From an uncultured Prevotella sp. (lineage in GTDB: Bacteria > Bacteroidota > Bacteroidia > Bacteroidales > Bacteroidaceae): a stretch of DNA of 54,598 bases. Position numbers and translations under genes: made by a program. Location of the stretch: assembly GCA_946540435.1 (NCBI GenBank), contig CAMNII010000013.1, positions 1-54,598 on the forward strand. Direction: 5' to 3'. Below, one piece after another: positions 7,339 through 16,733 of the stretch (positions are counted from its first letter, which is position 1; the number at the start of each line of letters is the position of its first letter). Under the pieces are notes generated by a model that had not been told where the DNA came from, did not search any database, and worked only from the letters and a program-made list of their open reading frames with translations.

Positions 7339-9666
7339 TCAGCCTTTATTCACCACCTTCATGCACTCTTCGAAAGAGAGTTCCTTTGCCTTGGCCTGCT
7401 GAGCCTTGGAGAGGCGGTAGTTCTTGCCGTCGTAGTTGAGGTAGGGTCCGTAGCGACCGTTGAGGACCTGCAGTTTCGGGTCTTCATCGAAGGTTTTCAG
7501 GTGGCGTTCCTCCTCCTCGTGACGTTTCCCGTTGATGAGTTCCACAGCGGCGTCGAGGGTGACGGCGAGGGGGTCGGTGCCTTTCGGCAGCGAGACATAT
7601 TTCTTCTGGTGGTAGATATACGGTCCGAAACGTCCGGCGCCGATGACGACGTCGTCGCCTTCGTATTGTCCGATGGTTCGTGGCAGCTTGAACAGGTCGA
7701 GAGCCTCCTCGAGGGTGATGTTCTCGATGCTCTTGCCGCTGGGCACCTGTGCGAACTTCGGTTTGTCGCTCTCGCCCGACGTACCGATCTGCACGACGGG
7801 TCCGAAGCGTCCGATCTTCACGGCGACGGGTCGTCCGCTGGCGGGGTCGATGCCCAGCTGGCGTTCGCCGGCCTTATGTTCCGAGCGTGCCTTCATCACC
7901 TTCTCCACGTTGGGTTCGAACTGGCGGTCGAAATCCTTCATCATCTCGGCCCATCCTTCCTTGCCTTCGGCAATGAGGTCGAATTCCTGCTCCACACGTG
8001 CCGTGAAGTTATAGTCCATGATGTCGGGGAAATTCTCCATGAGGAAGTCGTTGACGACGGTGCCGATGTCGGTCGGCAACAGCTTGCCTTTCTCGCCGCC
8101 TATAGTCTCCTTTTTTGTCTTCGACTGAATCTTCTGTCCCTTGAGAATGTCCACGCAGAAGCTGTGTTCCAGTCCTTTCTTGTCGCCCTTGGTGACATAT
8201 TCGCGCTGCTGGATGGTGGAGATGGTCGGGGCATAGGTCGACGGGCGTCCGATGCCGAGTTCTTCAAGCTTCTTCACGAGTGATGCCTCGGTGTATCTCA
8301 CGGGGCTCTGCGTATAACGCTCGGTGGCGGTAATCTCCTGGCGCTCCACCTGCTCGCCCTCGTTGAGCGACGGCAGCAGTGTTCCCCCACCCGTCTCCGT
8401 GGTTACATCGGCCTCATCGTCGGTAGACTCACGGTACACCTTCAGGAATCCGTCGAAGGTGACGACTTCGCCCTGTGCCACGAACTTAGCTTCGGTGCCC
8501 GCGTTGCCGGCTGCTGTCGGCAGGATTTCCACGGTGGTCTTCTCTATCTCCGCGTCGGCCATCTGCGATGCTATCGTCCGTTTCCAGATGAGGTCGTAGA
8601 GACGTCGCTCCTGCATGGTGCCTTCGATGGTCGCCATGCCGATGTTGGTGGGTCGGATGGCTTCGTGAGCCTCCTGCGCGCCCTTGGCATGGATGTTATA
8701 GTTTCGCGGGTGGCTGTAGGAAGCGCCATACTGGCGTACGACCTCCTCTTTGCCGGCCTGGATGGCCAGCGACGAGAGGTTGACGGAGTCGGTACGCATA
8801 TAGGTGATCAGTCCGCTCTCATAGAGCCGCTGTGCCACCATCATCGTCTGCGACACGGTGAAGCCGAGTTTGCGGGCAGCTTCCTGTTGCAGTGTGGAAG
8901 TGGTGAAGGGCGGTGCCGGCGAGCGCTTGACAGGTTTCTTCACCACGCTGCTGACGACGAACGACATCGTCTTGCAACTCTCGAGGAAAGCCAGTGCCTC
9001 GTCGTGCGTCTTAAAGCGGGTGTCGAGTTCTGCGCGCAGTGCCATGGGCTGAGCGTCCTCGCTGCCTGCGGGTGCCAGGAATACGGCCGTCACGCGGTAG
9101 TAGGGCTCACTCTTGAAGGCCTGTATCTCGCGTTCGCGCTCAACAATAAGTCTCACGGCGACGCTCTGCACGCGTCCGGCTGAGAGTGCCGGCTTTACCT
9201 TGCGCCAGAGCACTGGCGAGAGGCGGAAGCCAACGAGGCGGTCGAGCACGCGGCGTGCCTGCTGTGCGTTGACCAGGTTCATATCGATATGTCGCGGGTT
9301 CTCGATGGCTTTGAGGATGGCCGGCTTGGTGATTTCATGGAACACGATACGTGCCGTTTTCTCCTCGTCGAGGCCGAGTACCTCACAGAGGTGCCAAGAG
9401 ATGGCTTCTCCCTCGCGGTCTTCATCGGAAGCGAGCCACACCTTGTCGGCTTTCTGTGCCTGGAGCAGGAGCTCCTTGACGATTTTCTGTTTCTCCTCGG
9501 GAATTTCGTATTCAGGTTCCATATTGTTCTCCTGAATGCTCAGTTCCTTCTTCTTCAAGTCGCGGATGTGTCCATACGACGACATCACCTTATATTCCTT
9601 GCCCAGGAAGCGCTCAATGGTCTTGGCTTTGGCAGGGCTCTCAACGATGACTAAGTTTCTCTTCAT
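7339..9666 (-). CDS. topA: DNA topoisomerase I
   Basis: 775 aa. The Toprim domain is at the N-terminus (NLVIVESPAKAKTIERFLG and the acidic motif ASDEDREGEAISWHL). The catalytic tyrosine motif is ESGLITYMRTDSVNLS near residue 290. Type IA enzymes relax negative supercoils by single-strand passage. The C-terminal region carries three related glycine-rich repeats (KIGRFGPVVQIG, GAGRFGPYIYHQ, LNGRYGPYLNYD) in place of the cysteine zinc ribbons of E. coli TopA, a common arrangement in Bacteroidota. First gene of the apparent topA-aroK-speA run. Confidence 0.97.
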   Translation of the reverse strand: MKRNLVIVESPAKAKTIERFLGKEYKVMSSYGHIRDLKKKELSIQENNMEPEYEIPEEKQKIVKELLLQAQKADKVWLASDEDREGEAISWHLCEVLGLDEEKTARIVFHEITKPAILKAIENPRHIDMNLVNAQQARRVLDRLVGFRLSPVLWRKVKPALSAGRVQSVAVRLIVEREREIQAFKSEPYYRVTAVFLAPAGSEDAQPMALRAELDTRFKTHDEALAFLESCKTMSFVVSSVVKKPVKRSPAPPFTTSTLQQEAARKLGFTVSQTMMVAQRLYESGLITYMRTDSVNLSSLAIQAGKEEVVRQYGASYSHPRNYNIHAKGAQEAHEAIRPTNIGMATIEGTMQERRLYDLIWKRTIASQMADAEIEKTTVEILPTAAGNAGTEAKFVAQGEVVTFDGFLKVYRESTDDEADVTTETGGGTLLPSLNEGEQVERQEITATERYTQSPVRYTEASLVKKLEELGIGRPSTYAPTISTIQQREYVTKGDKKGLEHSFCVDILKGQKIQSKTKKETIGGEKGKLLPTDIGTVVNDFLMENFPDIMDYNFTARVEQEFDLIAEGKEGWAEMMKDFDRQFEPNVEKVMKARSEHKAGERQLGIDPASGRPVAVKIGRFGPVVQIGTSGESDKPKFAQVPSGKSIENITLEEALDLFKLPRTIGQYEGDDVVIGAGRFGPYIYHQKKYVSLPKGTDPLAVTLDAAVELINGKRHEEEERHLKTFDEDPKLQVLNGRYGPYLNYDGKNYRLSKAQQAKAKELSFEECMKVVNKG

Positions 9667-9725
9667 TTTCTCTGCGTTTTGTTAATGCTTTCGTCCGTTT
9701 TTCCGGAAGGTAGCGGTTTGAAGCG

Positions 9726-9733
9726 CAAAAGTA
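9726..9733 (-). promoter_or_regulatory. Putative -7 element of topA
   Basis: Minus-strand TACTTTTG, about 60 nt upstream of the topA ATG. The upstream TTTG at the expected distance is not obvious. Confidence 0.5.
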
Positions 9734-9796
9734 CGCAAAACTTTCGGGTACACCTTATTATATATATTATTTTTTATGTTTTTTAACGAGTTAGGC

Positions 9797-12304
9797 CTAT
9801 TCTCCACCCATTTCGAAACCTCCTTGCTGCATGCCGTCATCCTGTTGCATATCCTGTCCGTCTGGACCTTCCTCCTTGGGTTTGTTGTTTGACCCGAAGT
9901 TCCACGTGAGGGTGAAGATGACGTTGCGGCCGCCTCGGCGGAAGAGCTGATGGCGCTCGAAGGTGTCGCTCGATGTGTAGTTGCGGAAGCGCCTTGAGTT
10001 GAGCACGTCGCGGCAGTTCACGGAGAGTACGAGTTTCTTGTCGAAGAAGTTCTTGCGCATGCCCAGGTCGAAGTTATACCCTGCCTTGCGGTAGCCCTGG
10101 GTGATGGCCTGGCGCGAGCGGTAGCGTCCGCTGAGCTGTACGGAGAAGTCGTAGGGCAGGATGACCGACGCCTGCATGCGCGCGTTCCATGTAAAGCTAT
10201 GTCGCGGTGTTCCACTGACGGTCTGTCCGTCGATAAAGTAGTCGAAGCCGTTGAGGTGGTAGTAGTAGGCGTTGATGTTTGTTGACAGGTCGACGATGCT
10301 GAAGAACTTGTTCTTGATGGTAGCCTCGAGTCCTGAGCTTTGGCTTTTTGCCACGTTCTTATGGGTCTGGTACATCATGCCGTCGGCCGACGATATCCAG
10401 TTGATGCGCTGCATGACATCGGTTGTCGGACGGTAGTAGGCAGAGATGAGCATGCTGTGCTCGGTCCATGTGCGGAGGTAGTTGAACGAGAACGAGTTGG
10501 AGAACTCCGGCGTCAGCTCGGGGTTACCGAAGGAGACGCGTGTGGCGTCGCGCGTGTCGCGGTAGGAGTTCAGCTGTCCGCCCCATGGCCGTCGCAGGCG
10601 CCGTGTGTAGTTCAGCTGCAGCTGGTCGTTGGGTGTGAGCTGATAGGAGGCGAAGAGCGAGGGAAACAGCTGGAAGTAGTCTTTCTTGAAGGGCTCGGTG
10701 CGCAGCGTGGCGTCGTTCTCCTGTGTCCAGTCGTAGCTCTCGGTGTTCACCTTCCAATATTCGCCACGCAGTCCCGCCATCAGTCCGAACTTTCCGAAGT
10801 TATAGGTGAGCGTGGTGTAGAGGGCATGGAGGTCCATGTCGTAGATGAAGCGGTTGAAGTAGTCGGGCTCTCCGGCAGGTGCGTTGCTGGGCGTGATCCA
10901 TGTCTCCTGCGGAGTGTTCTCGTGAGAGAAGCGTCCCTGGTAGCCTGCCTGTATCTTGAACTGTTCGGTGACAGGGTTCTCGTAGTCAGCCTTCACCTCA
11001 TAGTTTTTGTTGTTGATGCGCATGAGGAGGCTTTGGTCACTGCTGCTCTGGAGTCCGCCCACATAAGGCATGGAGACTGGCGACCGCAACAGGGTCTCGG
11101 TGTCGTTATAGGTATTCTCGTCGTTGTTGCACCATCGGCCTGCCGACGCCGTGACGTCGAGATAGTGGCGTCCGTCCTCGGAGAAGTGGTGCTGCCAGCT
11201 CATCTCGCCATGGAGCATGTGCATGTGTCCGCCCGACCGTGCCTGACGGTTCAGCAAGCGCGTATACATCTCGCCCGTTCCGTAGTAGTATGGTGTTGTC
11301 GACCAGTCGTGGCGTCCGCCATGCATCATCATTCCCGACAGAGAGATGTCGTCGCGCCCACCGGCATGCAGGGTGATGCCGGCCCGGGAGAAGAGGTTGT
11401 TGCCTTGGTTGGTGGAGCGCGTGGCGTAGCGCTGCCATTCGTTGGTCTGCGGGTTGGTCTGTGTGCTCTCCGACTTTCCCGTGTTCCTCCGGTGGCGGTA
11501 TCCGATGTTCAGGTAGGCATCGATGAGCGACGAGTTATAGTTGATGTTCGCACTGGCGTTGGCACCCTTGCGCGTGGTGCCTCCGGCCTGTACGGAGCCG
11601 TAGTAGCCGGGCTTGCGGTCTTTCTTCAGCACGATATTGATGATGCCTGCCGACCCTTCGGCCGAGAATTTTGCTGAGGGGTTGTCGATAATCTCGATGC
11701 GTTCGATGCTCTCTGCGGGGAGCTGCTGCAGAATCTGCGCACGGTTGTCGGCCGTCAGTCCTGAGGCCTTGCCGTTGATCCACACCTCCACGCTCTCGTT
11801 GCCTCGCAGCGAGATATTGCCGTCGGTGTCCACCTCCACGCTGGGGATATTCTCCAGCACCTCCGAGGCCGACTGTCCGGCATTGGCGATGTCCTGTGCG
11901 ACATCGAACGACTTACGGTCGACCTCCAGTCGCATGGCCGACTGCTGTCCGGTGACGGTCACCTCGCCGAGCATCTTCGAGTCCTCTGCTATGCGCAGGT
12001 TCTGCAGGTGCACATCGGGTTTGGCCGCGGTGACGGTGAAGTCACGCGTCAGCGTCTTGTAGCCCATCATCGTGATGGTGAGCACATAGCGGCCCTCTTT
12101 CAGATTACGTATGGTGAACAGACCGTCAATATCAGTGGTGGCACCACCGATAAAATCGTCTGAGCCTGGTTTAGTTACTCTTACGTTGGCAAATCCGAGG
12201 TCTTCCCCGGTACTCTTGTCCGCCACACGTCCGCGGACACTTCCTTGCGCCCATCCTGCCATTGCGCTCAACAGCAGCAGGGTTATCGCTAAAAATCTAT
12301 TCAT
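9797..12304 (-). CDS. TonB-dependent outer-membrane beta-barrel receptor
   Basis: 835 aa. A signal peptide (residues ~1-19, ending AMAGWAQG) precedes a carboxypeptidase-regulatory-like domain (GRVADKSTGEDLGFANVRV), then a plug (EVLENIPSVEVDTDGNISLR) and a large C-terminal beta-barrel rich in alternating aromatic residues. It resembles the Bacteroidota outer-membrane beta-barrel family found outside SusCD pairs rather than SusC itself. The C-terminus has a Gln/Gly/Met-rich tail (MQQDDGMQQGGFEMGGE) after the last barrel strand, which is unusual because barrel proteins normally end in an aromatic residue. The gene starts 23 nt after hisB, without a visible promoter of its own. The ligand is unknown. 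Confidence 0.88.
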   Translation of the reverse strand: MNRFLAITLLLLSAMAGWAQGSVRGRVADKSTGEDLGFANVRVTKPGSDDFIGGATTDIDGLFTIRNLKEGRYVLTITMMGYKTLTRDFTVTAAKPDVHLQNLRIAEDSKMLGEVTVTGQQSAMRLEVDRKSFDVAQDIANAGQSASEVLENIPSVEVDTDGNISLRGNESVEVWINGKASGLTADNRAQILQQLPAESIERIEIIDNPSAKFSAEGSAGIINIVLKKDRKPGYYGSVQAGGTTRKGANASANINYNSSLIDAYLNIGYRHRRNTGKSESTQTNPQTNEWQRYATRSTNQGNNLFSRAGITLHAGGRDDISLSGMMMHGGRHDWSTTPYYYGTGEMYTRLLNRQARSGGHMHMLHGEMSWQHHFSEDGRHYLDVTASAGRWCNNDENTYNDTETLLRSPVSMPYVGGLQSSSDQSLLMRINNKNYEVKADYENPVTEQFKIQAGYQGRFSHENTPQETWITPSNAPAGEPDYFNRFIYDMDLHALYTTLTYNFGKFGLMAGLRGEYWKVNTESYDWTQENDATLRTEPFKKDYFQLFPSLFASYQLTPNDQLQLNYTRRLRRPWGGQLNSYRDTRDATRVSFGNPELTPEFSNSFSFNYLRTWTEHSMLISAYYRPTTDVMQRINWISSADGMMYQTHKNVAKSQSSGLEATIKNKFFSIVDLSTNINAYYYHLNGFDYFIDGQTVSGTPRHSFTWNARMQASVILPYDFSVQLSGRYRSRQAITQGYRKAGYNFDLGMRKNFFDKKLVLSVNCRDVLNSRRFRNYTSSDTFERHQLFRRGGRNVIFTLTWNFGSNNKPKEEGPDGQDMQQDDGMQQGGFEMGGE

Positions 12305-12327
12305 ATCTGCTAAAAAAGGGATTGTGG

Positions 12328-13410
12328 CTACAGCGTACCTTTCGACGAAGGCAGCGAGTGGTCGTTCAGGTCGCGGCGCACGGCCTGGCGCACGCTGCGG
12401 GCGAAGGCTTTGAAGATGCCTTCAATCTTATGGTGTTCGTTGTCGCCGTGGGCCTCGACATAGAGGTTCATCTGTGCGGCGTCGCTGAGGCTCTTGAAGA
12501 AGTGCATGAACATCTCCGTCGGCACGTCGCCGATGCGTTCGCGCCGGAACGTCACGTTCCAGTTGAGCCAGGGCCGTCCGCCGAAGTCGAGGGCTACGGT
12601 GCAGAGGCTGTCGTCCATGGGCAGCGTGAAGCCATAGCGCCCGATGCCGCGCTTGTCACCGAGGGCTTCGCGAAGTGCTTGTCCGAGCACGATGGCAGTA
12701 TCCTCGATGGTATGATGCTCGTCGACATGCAGGTCGCCGGCAGCTTCCACGACGAGGCTTATCTGTCCGTGGTAGCCAATCTGCTCGAGCATGTGGTTGA
12801 AGAAGCCCAGCCCGGTCTCCACCTGCGGCGGTGCCGGGTTGTCGAGGTCGACGGCGATGCGGATGTCGGTCTCGCGCGTCGTCCGCCGCACCTCTGCCGT
12901 GCGGTGTGGAGCGGTGAGGATGCGGTCGATGTCGGCCCAGGTCATGTCGTCGCCGAGGATGAGTGCCTGGCAGCCCATGTTACGAGCCAGCTGGCGGTCG
13001 GTGTCGCGGTCACCGATGACGTAGCATTTCGTCATGTCCCACTGTTTGTCGTCCATATACCGGCGCACCATGCCGGTACCAGGTTTTCGTGTCGGTGCGT
13101 TGTCCTCGGGGAAGTGGTTGTCGATAAGTTCCTCACGGAAACGGATGCCTTGGTCGGCGAGGGCTTGCATGATGAATTGGTGGACGGGGAGGAAGTCTTC
13201 CTCGGGGAAGGCCTCCGTGCCCCGTCCGTCCTGATTGCTCACGAGGACAAGCTCATAGTCTGTTGCCTCGCAAATATGTGCGAGGTGTCGGAACACGCCG
13301 GGCTTGAAGCGCAGCTTCTCGAAGCTATCTACCTGCTCGTCGGCCGGTTCCTCCACGAGGGTACCGTCGCGATCGATAAAGAGGAGCCCATGGGGGTGCG
13401 GGTTAGTCAT
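12328..13410 (-). CDS. hisB: Bifunctional histidinol-phosphatase / imidazoleglycerol-phosphate dehydratase
   Basis: 360 aa, the fused form. Residues ~1-165 are a HAD phosphatase with the DxD nucleophile motif (LLFIDRDGTLVEEP, Asp13/Asp15) and a downstream GDRDTDRQLA motif. Residues ~170-360 are the dehydratase with two manganese motifs (VDEHHTIEDTAIVLG and NEHHKIEGIFKA). Together they catalyse the sixth and eighth steps of histidine synthesis. The cysteine zinc loop of the E. coli phosphatase half is not seen (PEDNAPTRKP at this place). No other his gene is present; instead the start codon overlaps the end of carB (ATGACTAA, 8 nt). Confidence 0.96.
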   Translation of the reverse strand: MTNPHPHGLLFIDRDGTLVEEPADEQVDSFEKLRFKPGVFRHLAHICEATDYELVLVSNQDGRGTEAFPEEDFLPVHQFIMQALADQGIRFREELIDNHFPEDNAPTRKPGTGMVRRYMDDKQWDMTKCYVIGDRDTDRQLARNMGCQALILGDDMTWADIDRILTAPHRTAEVRRTTRETDIRIAVDLDNPAPPQVETGLGFFNHMLEQIGYHGQISLVVEAAGDLHVDEHHTIEDTAIVLGQALREALGDKRGIGRYGFTLPMDDSLCTVALDFGGRPWLNWNVTFRRERIGDVPTEMFMHFFKSLSDAAQMNLYVEAHGDNEHHKIEGIFKAFARSVRQAVRRDLNDHSLPSSKGTL

Positions 13411-16400
13411 TATATTCCTGCCAACTCTTAATCTTGATATCTTCCTGTTTCATCTGGCAGAAGGCTTCGATGAAAGCCTTGGCCAGACGTGCATTGGTCA
13501 TCAACGGGATATTATGGTTGATGGCATCACGCCGTATCTTATAGCCATTGGTGAGCTCACGGGAAGAGTGGTTCTTCGGGATGTTGACGACAAGGTCGAA
13601 CTTATGCTCGGCAATCATGTCGATGACATTCTGCTCACCCGACTCGTCGGGCCATGCCACGGTGGTAGCCTCCACACCGTTGGCGTTGAAGAAATGGGCC
13701 GTGCCGCCGGTGGCATAGATCTTATAGCCGTTCTGCACCAGCATACGGCCGGCATCGAGCAGGTCGACCTTGCTCTTGGCACCACCCGACGAGATGAGGA
13801 TATTCTTCTTCGGCAGCCGGTAGCCGGTGGCGATGAGTGCGTTGAGAAGGGCTTCGTTGAAGTCGTCGCCCAGACAGCCCACCTCACCCGTTGAACTCAT
13901 GTCGACGCCGAGCACGGGGTCGGCATTCTGCAGGCGGGCGAACGAGAACTGCGAGGCTTTCACACCGATGCGGTCGATATCGAACTCGCTCTTGTCAGCA
14001 CGCTCATAGGGCACGCCGAGCATGATCTTCGTGGCGGTTTCGATGAAGTTGCGCTTGAGGATTTTCGACACGAAGGGGAACGAGCGCGAGGCGCGCAGGT
14101 TACACTCGATGACGCGCAGCGTCTGGTCCTTCGCCAGATACTGGATGTTGAACGGTCCGGAGATGTTCAGCTCCTTGGCAATCCGTCGCGACACCTTCTT
14201 GATGCGGCGTATCGTGTCGTAGTAGATATGCAGTGCGGGGAAACACATGGTGGCATCGCCGGAGTGCACACCGGCATATTCGATATGCTCGCTGATGGCA
14301 TACTCCACGATTTCACCCTTGTCGGCCACGGCGTCGAACTCAATCTCCTTGGTGTCCTGCATGAACTGTGAGACGACGACGGGATAGTCTTTCGACACCT
14401 CAGTGGCCATCTTCAGGAAGCGCTCCAGCTCCTGGTCGTCGTAGCAGACATTCATCGCTGCGCCGGAGAGCACATACGACGGACGGACGAGGACAGGGTA
14501 GCCCACCTCGGAGACGAACTCCTTGATATCGTCCAGGGAGGTCAACGCACGCCAGGCGGGCTGGTCGATGCCGAGCTTGTCGAGCATGGCGGAGAACTTG
14601 TCGCGGTTCTCGGCGCGGTCGATGTCGACAGGACTGGTGCCGAGCACGGGCACATGTTGGCGATAGAGTTTCAGGGCAAGGTTGTTCGGTATCTGTCCGC
14701 CCACGCTGACGATGACGCCCTTGGGCTGCTCGATATCGATGACGTCGAGCACGCGCTCGAGCGACAGCTCGTCGAAGTAGAGGCGGTCGCACATATCGTA
14801 GTCCGTGGAGACGGTCTCCGGGTTATAGTTGATCATCACACTCTGATAGCCCTGCTTGCGAGCTGTCTGGATGGCGTTGACGGAGCACCAGTCGAACTCT
14901 ACGCTGGAGCCGATGCGGTAGGCACCGGAGCCGAGGACGATGATGGCCGGTGCGTCGCTGCCGGGATTGACGGCCAGTGCCTTGTTGTCGGCATGATAGG
15001 TGCAGTACAGGTAGTTGGTGGCCCGGTCGGAGGCGACGGTCTCGATGCGTCGCACCTGCGGCAGGATGCCTCTCTCTTTTCTGTAGGCACGCACCTCGAG
15101 GTTTTCCTTTTCCATATTGCCCTGCTGCGGCTTCAACACGAAGCGGGCAATCTGGAAGTCACTGAAGCCGGCCGCCTTCACCTCGCGCAGGAAGTCGTCG
15201 GAGAGTTCGTCAAGGGAGTTATATTTCTGCAGCTGATGCTTCAGGTCGACGATATGCTTCAGCCGTTCCAGGAACCACACGTCAATCTTCGTCAGCTCTT
15301 CGATACGCTCTACGCTGTAGCCTTCTTCCAGCGCCTGTGCGATGGCGAAGATGCGGAGGTCGGTGGGGTTGGCCAGGGCGTCGTCGAGGTCGTCGAAGCG
15401 GGTGTGGTCGTTGCCCACGAAGCCGTGCATGCCCTGTCCGATCATCCGCAGGCCCTTCTGGATCATCTCCTCGAAGGAGCGGCCGATACTCATGATCTCG
15501 CCGACCGACTTCATCGACGAACCGATCTGACGGCTCACACCGACGAACTTGTTCAGGTCCCAGCGCGGTATCTTACAAATCATATAGTCGAGCGACGGAG
15601 CGACGTATGCCGACTGCGGCGTTCCCATTTCTCCTATCTGGTCGAGGGTATAGCCCAGGGCTATCTTCGCGGCGACGAAGGCCAGCGGGTAGCCGGTAGC
15701 TTTCGAGGCCAGGGCCGACGAACGCGACAGACGGGCGTTGATCTCGATGATACGGTAGTCGTTGGTCACGGCATTGAAGGCAAACTGGATATTGCATTCG
15801 CCGACGATATTCAGATGGCGCACGCAGCGGATGGTGATGTCCTGCAGCATCTTCACCTGTTCCTCGGTGAGCGAGCAGGTAGGAGCGACGACGATGGACT
15901 CGCCGGTATGGATGCCCAGCGGGTCGAAGTTTTCCATCGATGCCACCGTGAAGCAGTGGTCGTTCTTGTCACGGATACACTCAAACTCTATTTCCTTCCA
16001 GCCTTTCAGCGACTCCTCGACGAGGATCTGCGGGGCAAAGGTGAAAGCACTCTCCGCCACCTCACGGAAGGTCTTCTCATCGGGACAGATGCCCGAGCCC
16101 AGTCCGCCCAGCGCATAGGCAGAGCGAATCATGATGGGGAAGCCGATCTCACGGGCGGCACGCAGGGCATCGTCCATCGACTCCACGGCATGCGAGACGG
16201 GCGTCTTCAGCGCCACCTCATCGAGTTTCTTCACGAAGAGGTCGCGGTCTTCGGTGTTCATGATGGCCTCAACGGAGGTTCCGAGCACTTCCACGCCATA
16301 CTCCTTCAGCACACCTGTCTGGTAGAGTTCCGTACCGCAGTTCAGCGCCGTCTGTCCGCCGAAAGCCAGGAGGATGCCGTCGGGGCGTTCCTTCTTGATA

Positions 16401-16624
16401 ATTTCGGTTACGAAAAAGGGCGTCACCGGTTGAAAATAAACTTTGTCGGCGATGCCCTCAGACGTCTGGATAGTGGCGATGTTTGGATTGACTAACACGG
16501 AGAAGATACCTTCTTCACGCAATGCCTTCAAGGCCTGCGAACCAGAGTAGTCAAACTCTCCCGCCTGCCCGATTTTAAGAGCGCCCGAGCCGAGCACGAG
16601 CACTTTTTTGAGTTTCTTATCCAT
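13403..16624 (-). CDS. carB: Carbamoyl-phosphate synthase large subunit
   Basis: 1073 aa from the ATG at 16624, exactly the length of the E. coli enzyme. Two homologous ATP-grasp halves are present: the first begins KVLVLGSGALKIGQAGEFD, the second IIVLGSGAYRIGSSVEFD. The C-terminal ~140 residues form the MGS-like allosteric domain (ILISSGGAKSKVDLLDAG, YATGGTAHFF). It makes carbamoyl phosphate for arginine and pyrimidine synthesis with the glutaminase subunit CarA, which is not in the window. The longer frame starting at 16660 was rejected because it begins inside the promoter. The end overlaps hisB by 8 nt. Confidence 0.97.
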   Translation of the reverse strand: MDKKLKKVLVLGSGALKIGQAGEFDYSGSQALKALREEGIFSVLVNPNIATIQTSEGIADKVYFQPVTPFFVTEIIKKERPDGILLAFGGQTALNCGTELYQTGVLKEYGVEVLGTSVEAIMNTEDRDLFVKKLDEVALKTPVSHAVESMDDALRAAREIGFPIMIRSAYALGGLGSGICPDEKTFREVAESAFTFAPQILVEESLKGWKEIEFECIRDKNDHCFTVASMENFDPLGIHTGESIVVAPTCSLTEEQVKMLQDITIRCVRHLNIVGECNIQFAFNAVTNDYRIIEINARLSRSSALASKATGYPLAFVAAKIALGYTLDQIGEMGTPQSAYVAPSLDYMICKIPRWDLNKFVGVSRQIGSSMKSVGEIMSIGRSFEEMIQKGLRMIGQGMHGFVGNDHTRFDDLDDALANPTDLRIFAIAQALEEGYSVERIEELTKIDVWFLERLKHIVDLKHQLQKYNSLDELSDDFLREVKAAGFSDFQIARFVLKPQQGNMEKENLEVRAYRKERGILPQVRRIETVASDRATNYLYCTYHADNKALAVNPGSDAPAIIVLGSGAYRIGSSVEFDWCSVNAIQTARKQGYQSVMINYNPETVSTDYDMCDRLYFDELSLERVLDVIDIEQPKGVIVSVGGQIPNNLALKLYRQHVPVLGTSPVDIDRAENRDKFSAMLDKLGIDQPAWRALTSLDDIKEFVSEVGYPVLVRPSYVLSGAAMNVCYDDQELERFLKMATEVSKDYPVVVSQFMQDTKEIEFDAVADKGEIVEYAISEHIEYAGVHSGDATMCFPALHIYYDTIRRIKKVSRRIAKELNISGPFNIQYLAKDQTLRVIECNLRASRSFPFVSKILKRNFIETATKIMLGVPYERADKSEFDIDRIGVKASQFSFARLQNADPVLGVDMSSTGEVGCLGDDFNEALLNALIATGYRLPKKNILISSGGAKSKVDLLDAGRMLVQNGYKIYATGGTAHFFNANGVEATTVAWPDESGEQNVIDMIAEHKFDLVVNIPKNHSSRELTNGYKIRRDAINHNIPLMTNARLAKAFIEAFCQMKQEDIKIKSWQEYND

Positions 16625-16657
16625 ATTATAATTGTGAAAACAGTCTAAAACTGCGTG

Positions 16658-16691
16658 CAAAGGTACTATTTTTTAATTAAACGCGTGCAAA
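16658..16691 (-). promoter_or_regulatory. Promoter of carB
   Basis: Minus-strand TACCTTTG (16658-16665) with TTTG (16688-16691) 22 bp upstream. It fixes the carB start at 16624. Confidence 0.65.
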
Positions 16692-16733
16692 AAGTTACAC
16701 TTTTCTTTCCGCTTTTTGAAAAAATAACCTTCG

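Noticed and set aside
10340..11677. 445-codon plus ORF opposite the TonB-dependent receptor gene
   Set aside because: Antisense shadow; the receptor frame has a signal peptide and clear domains.
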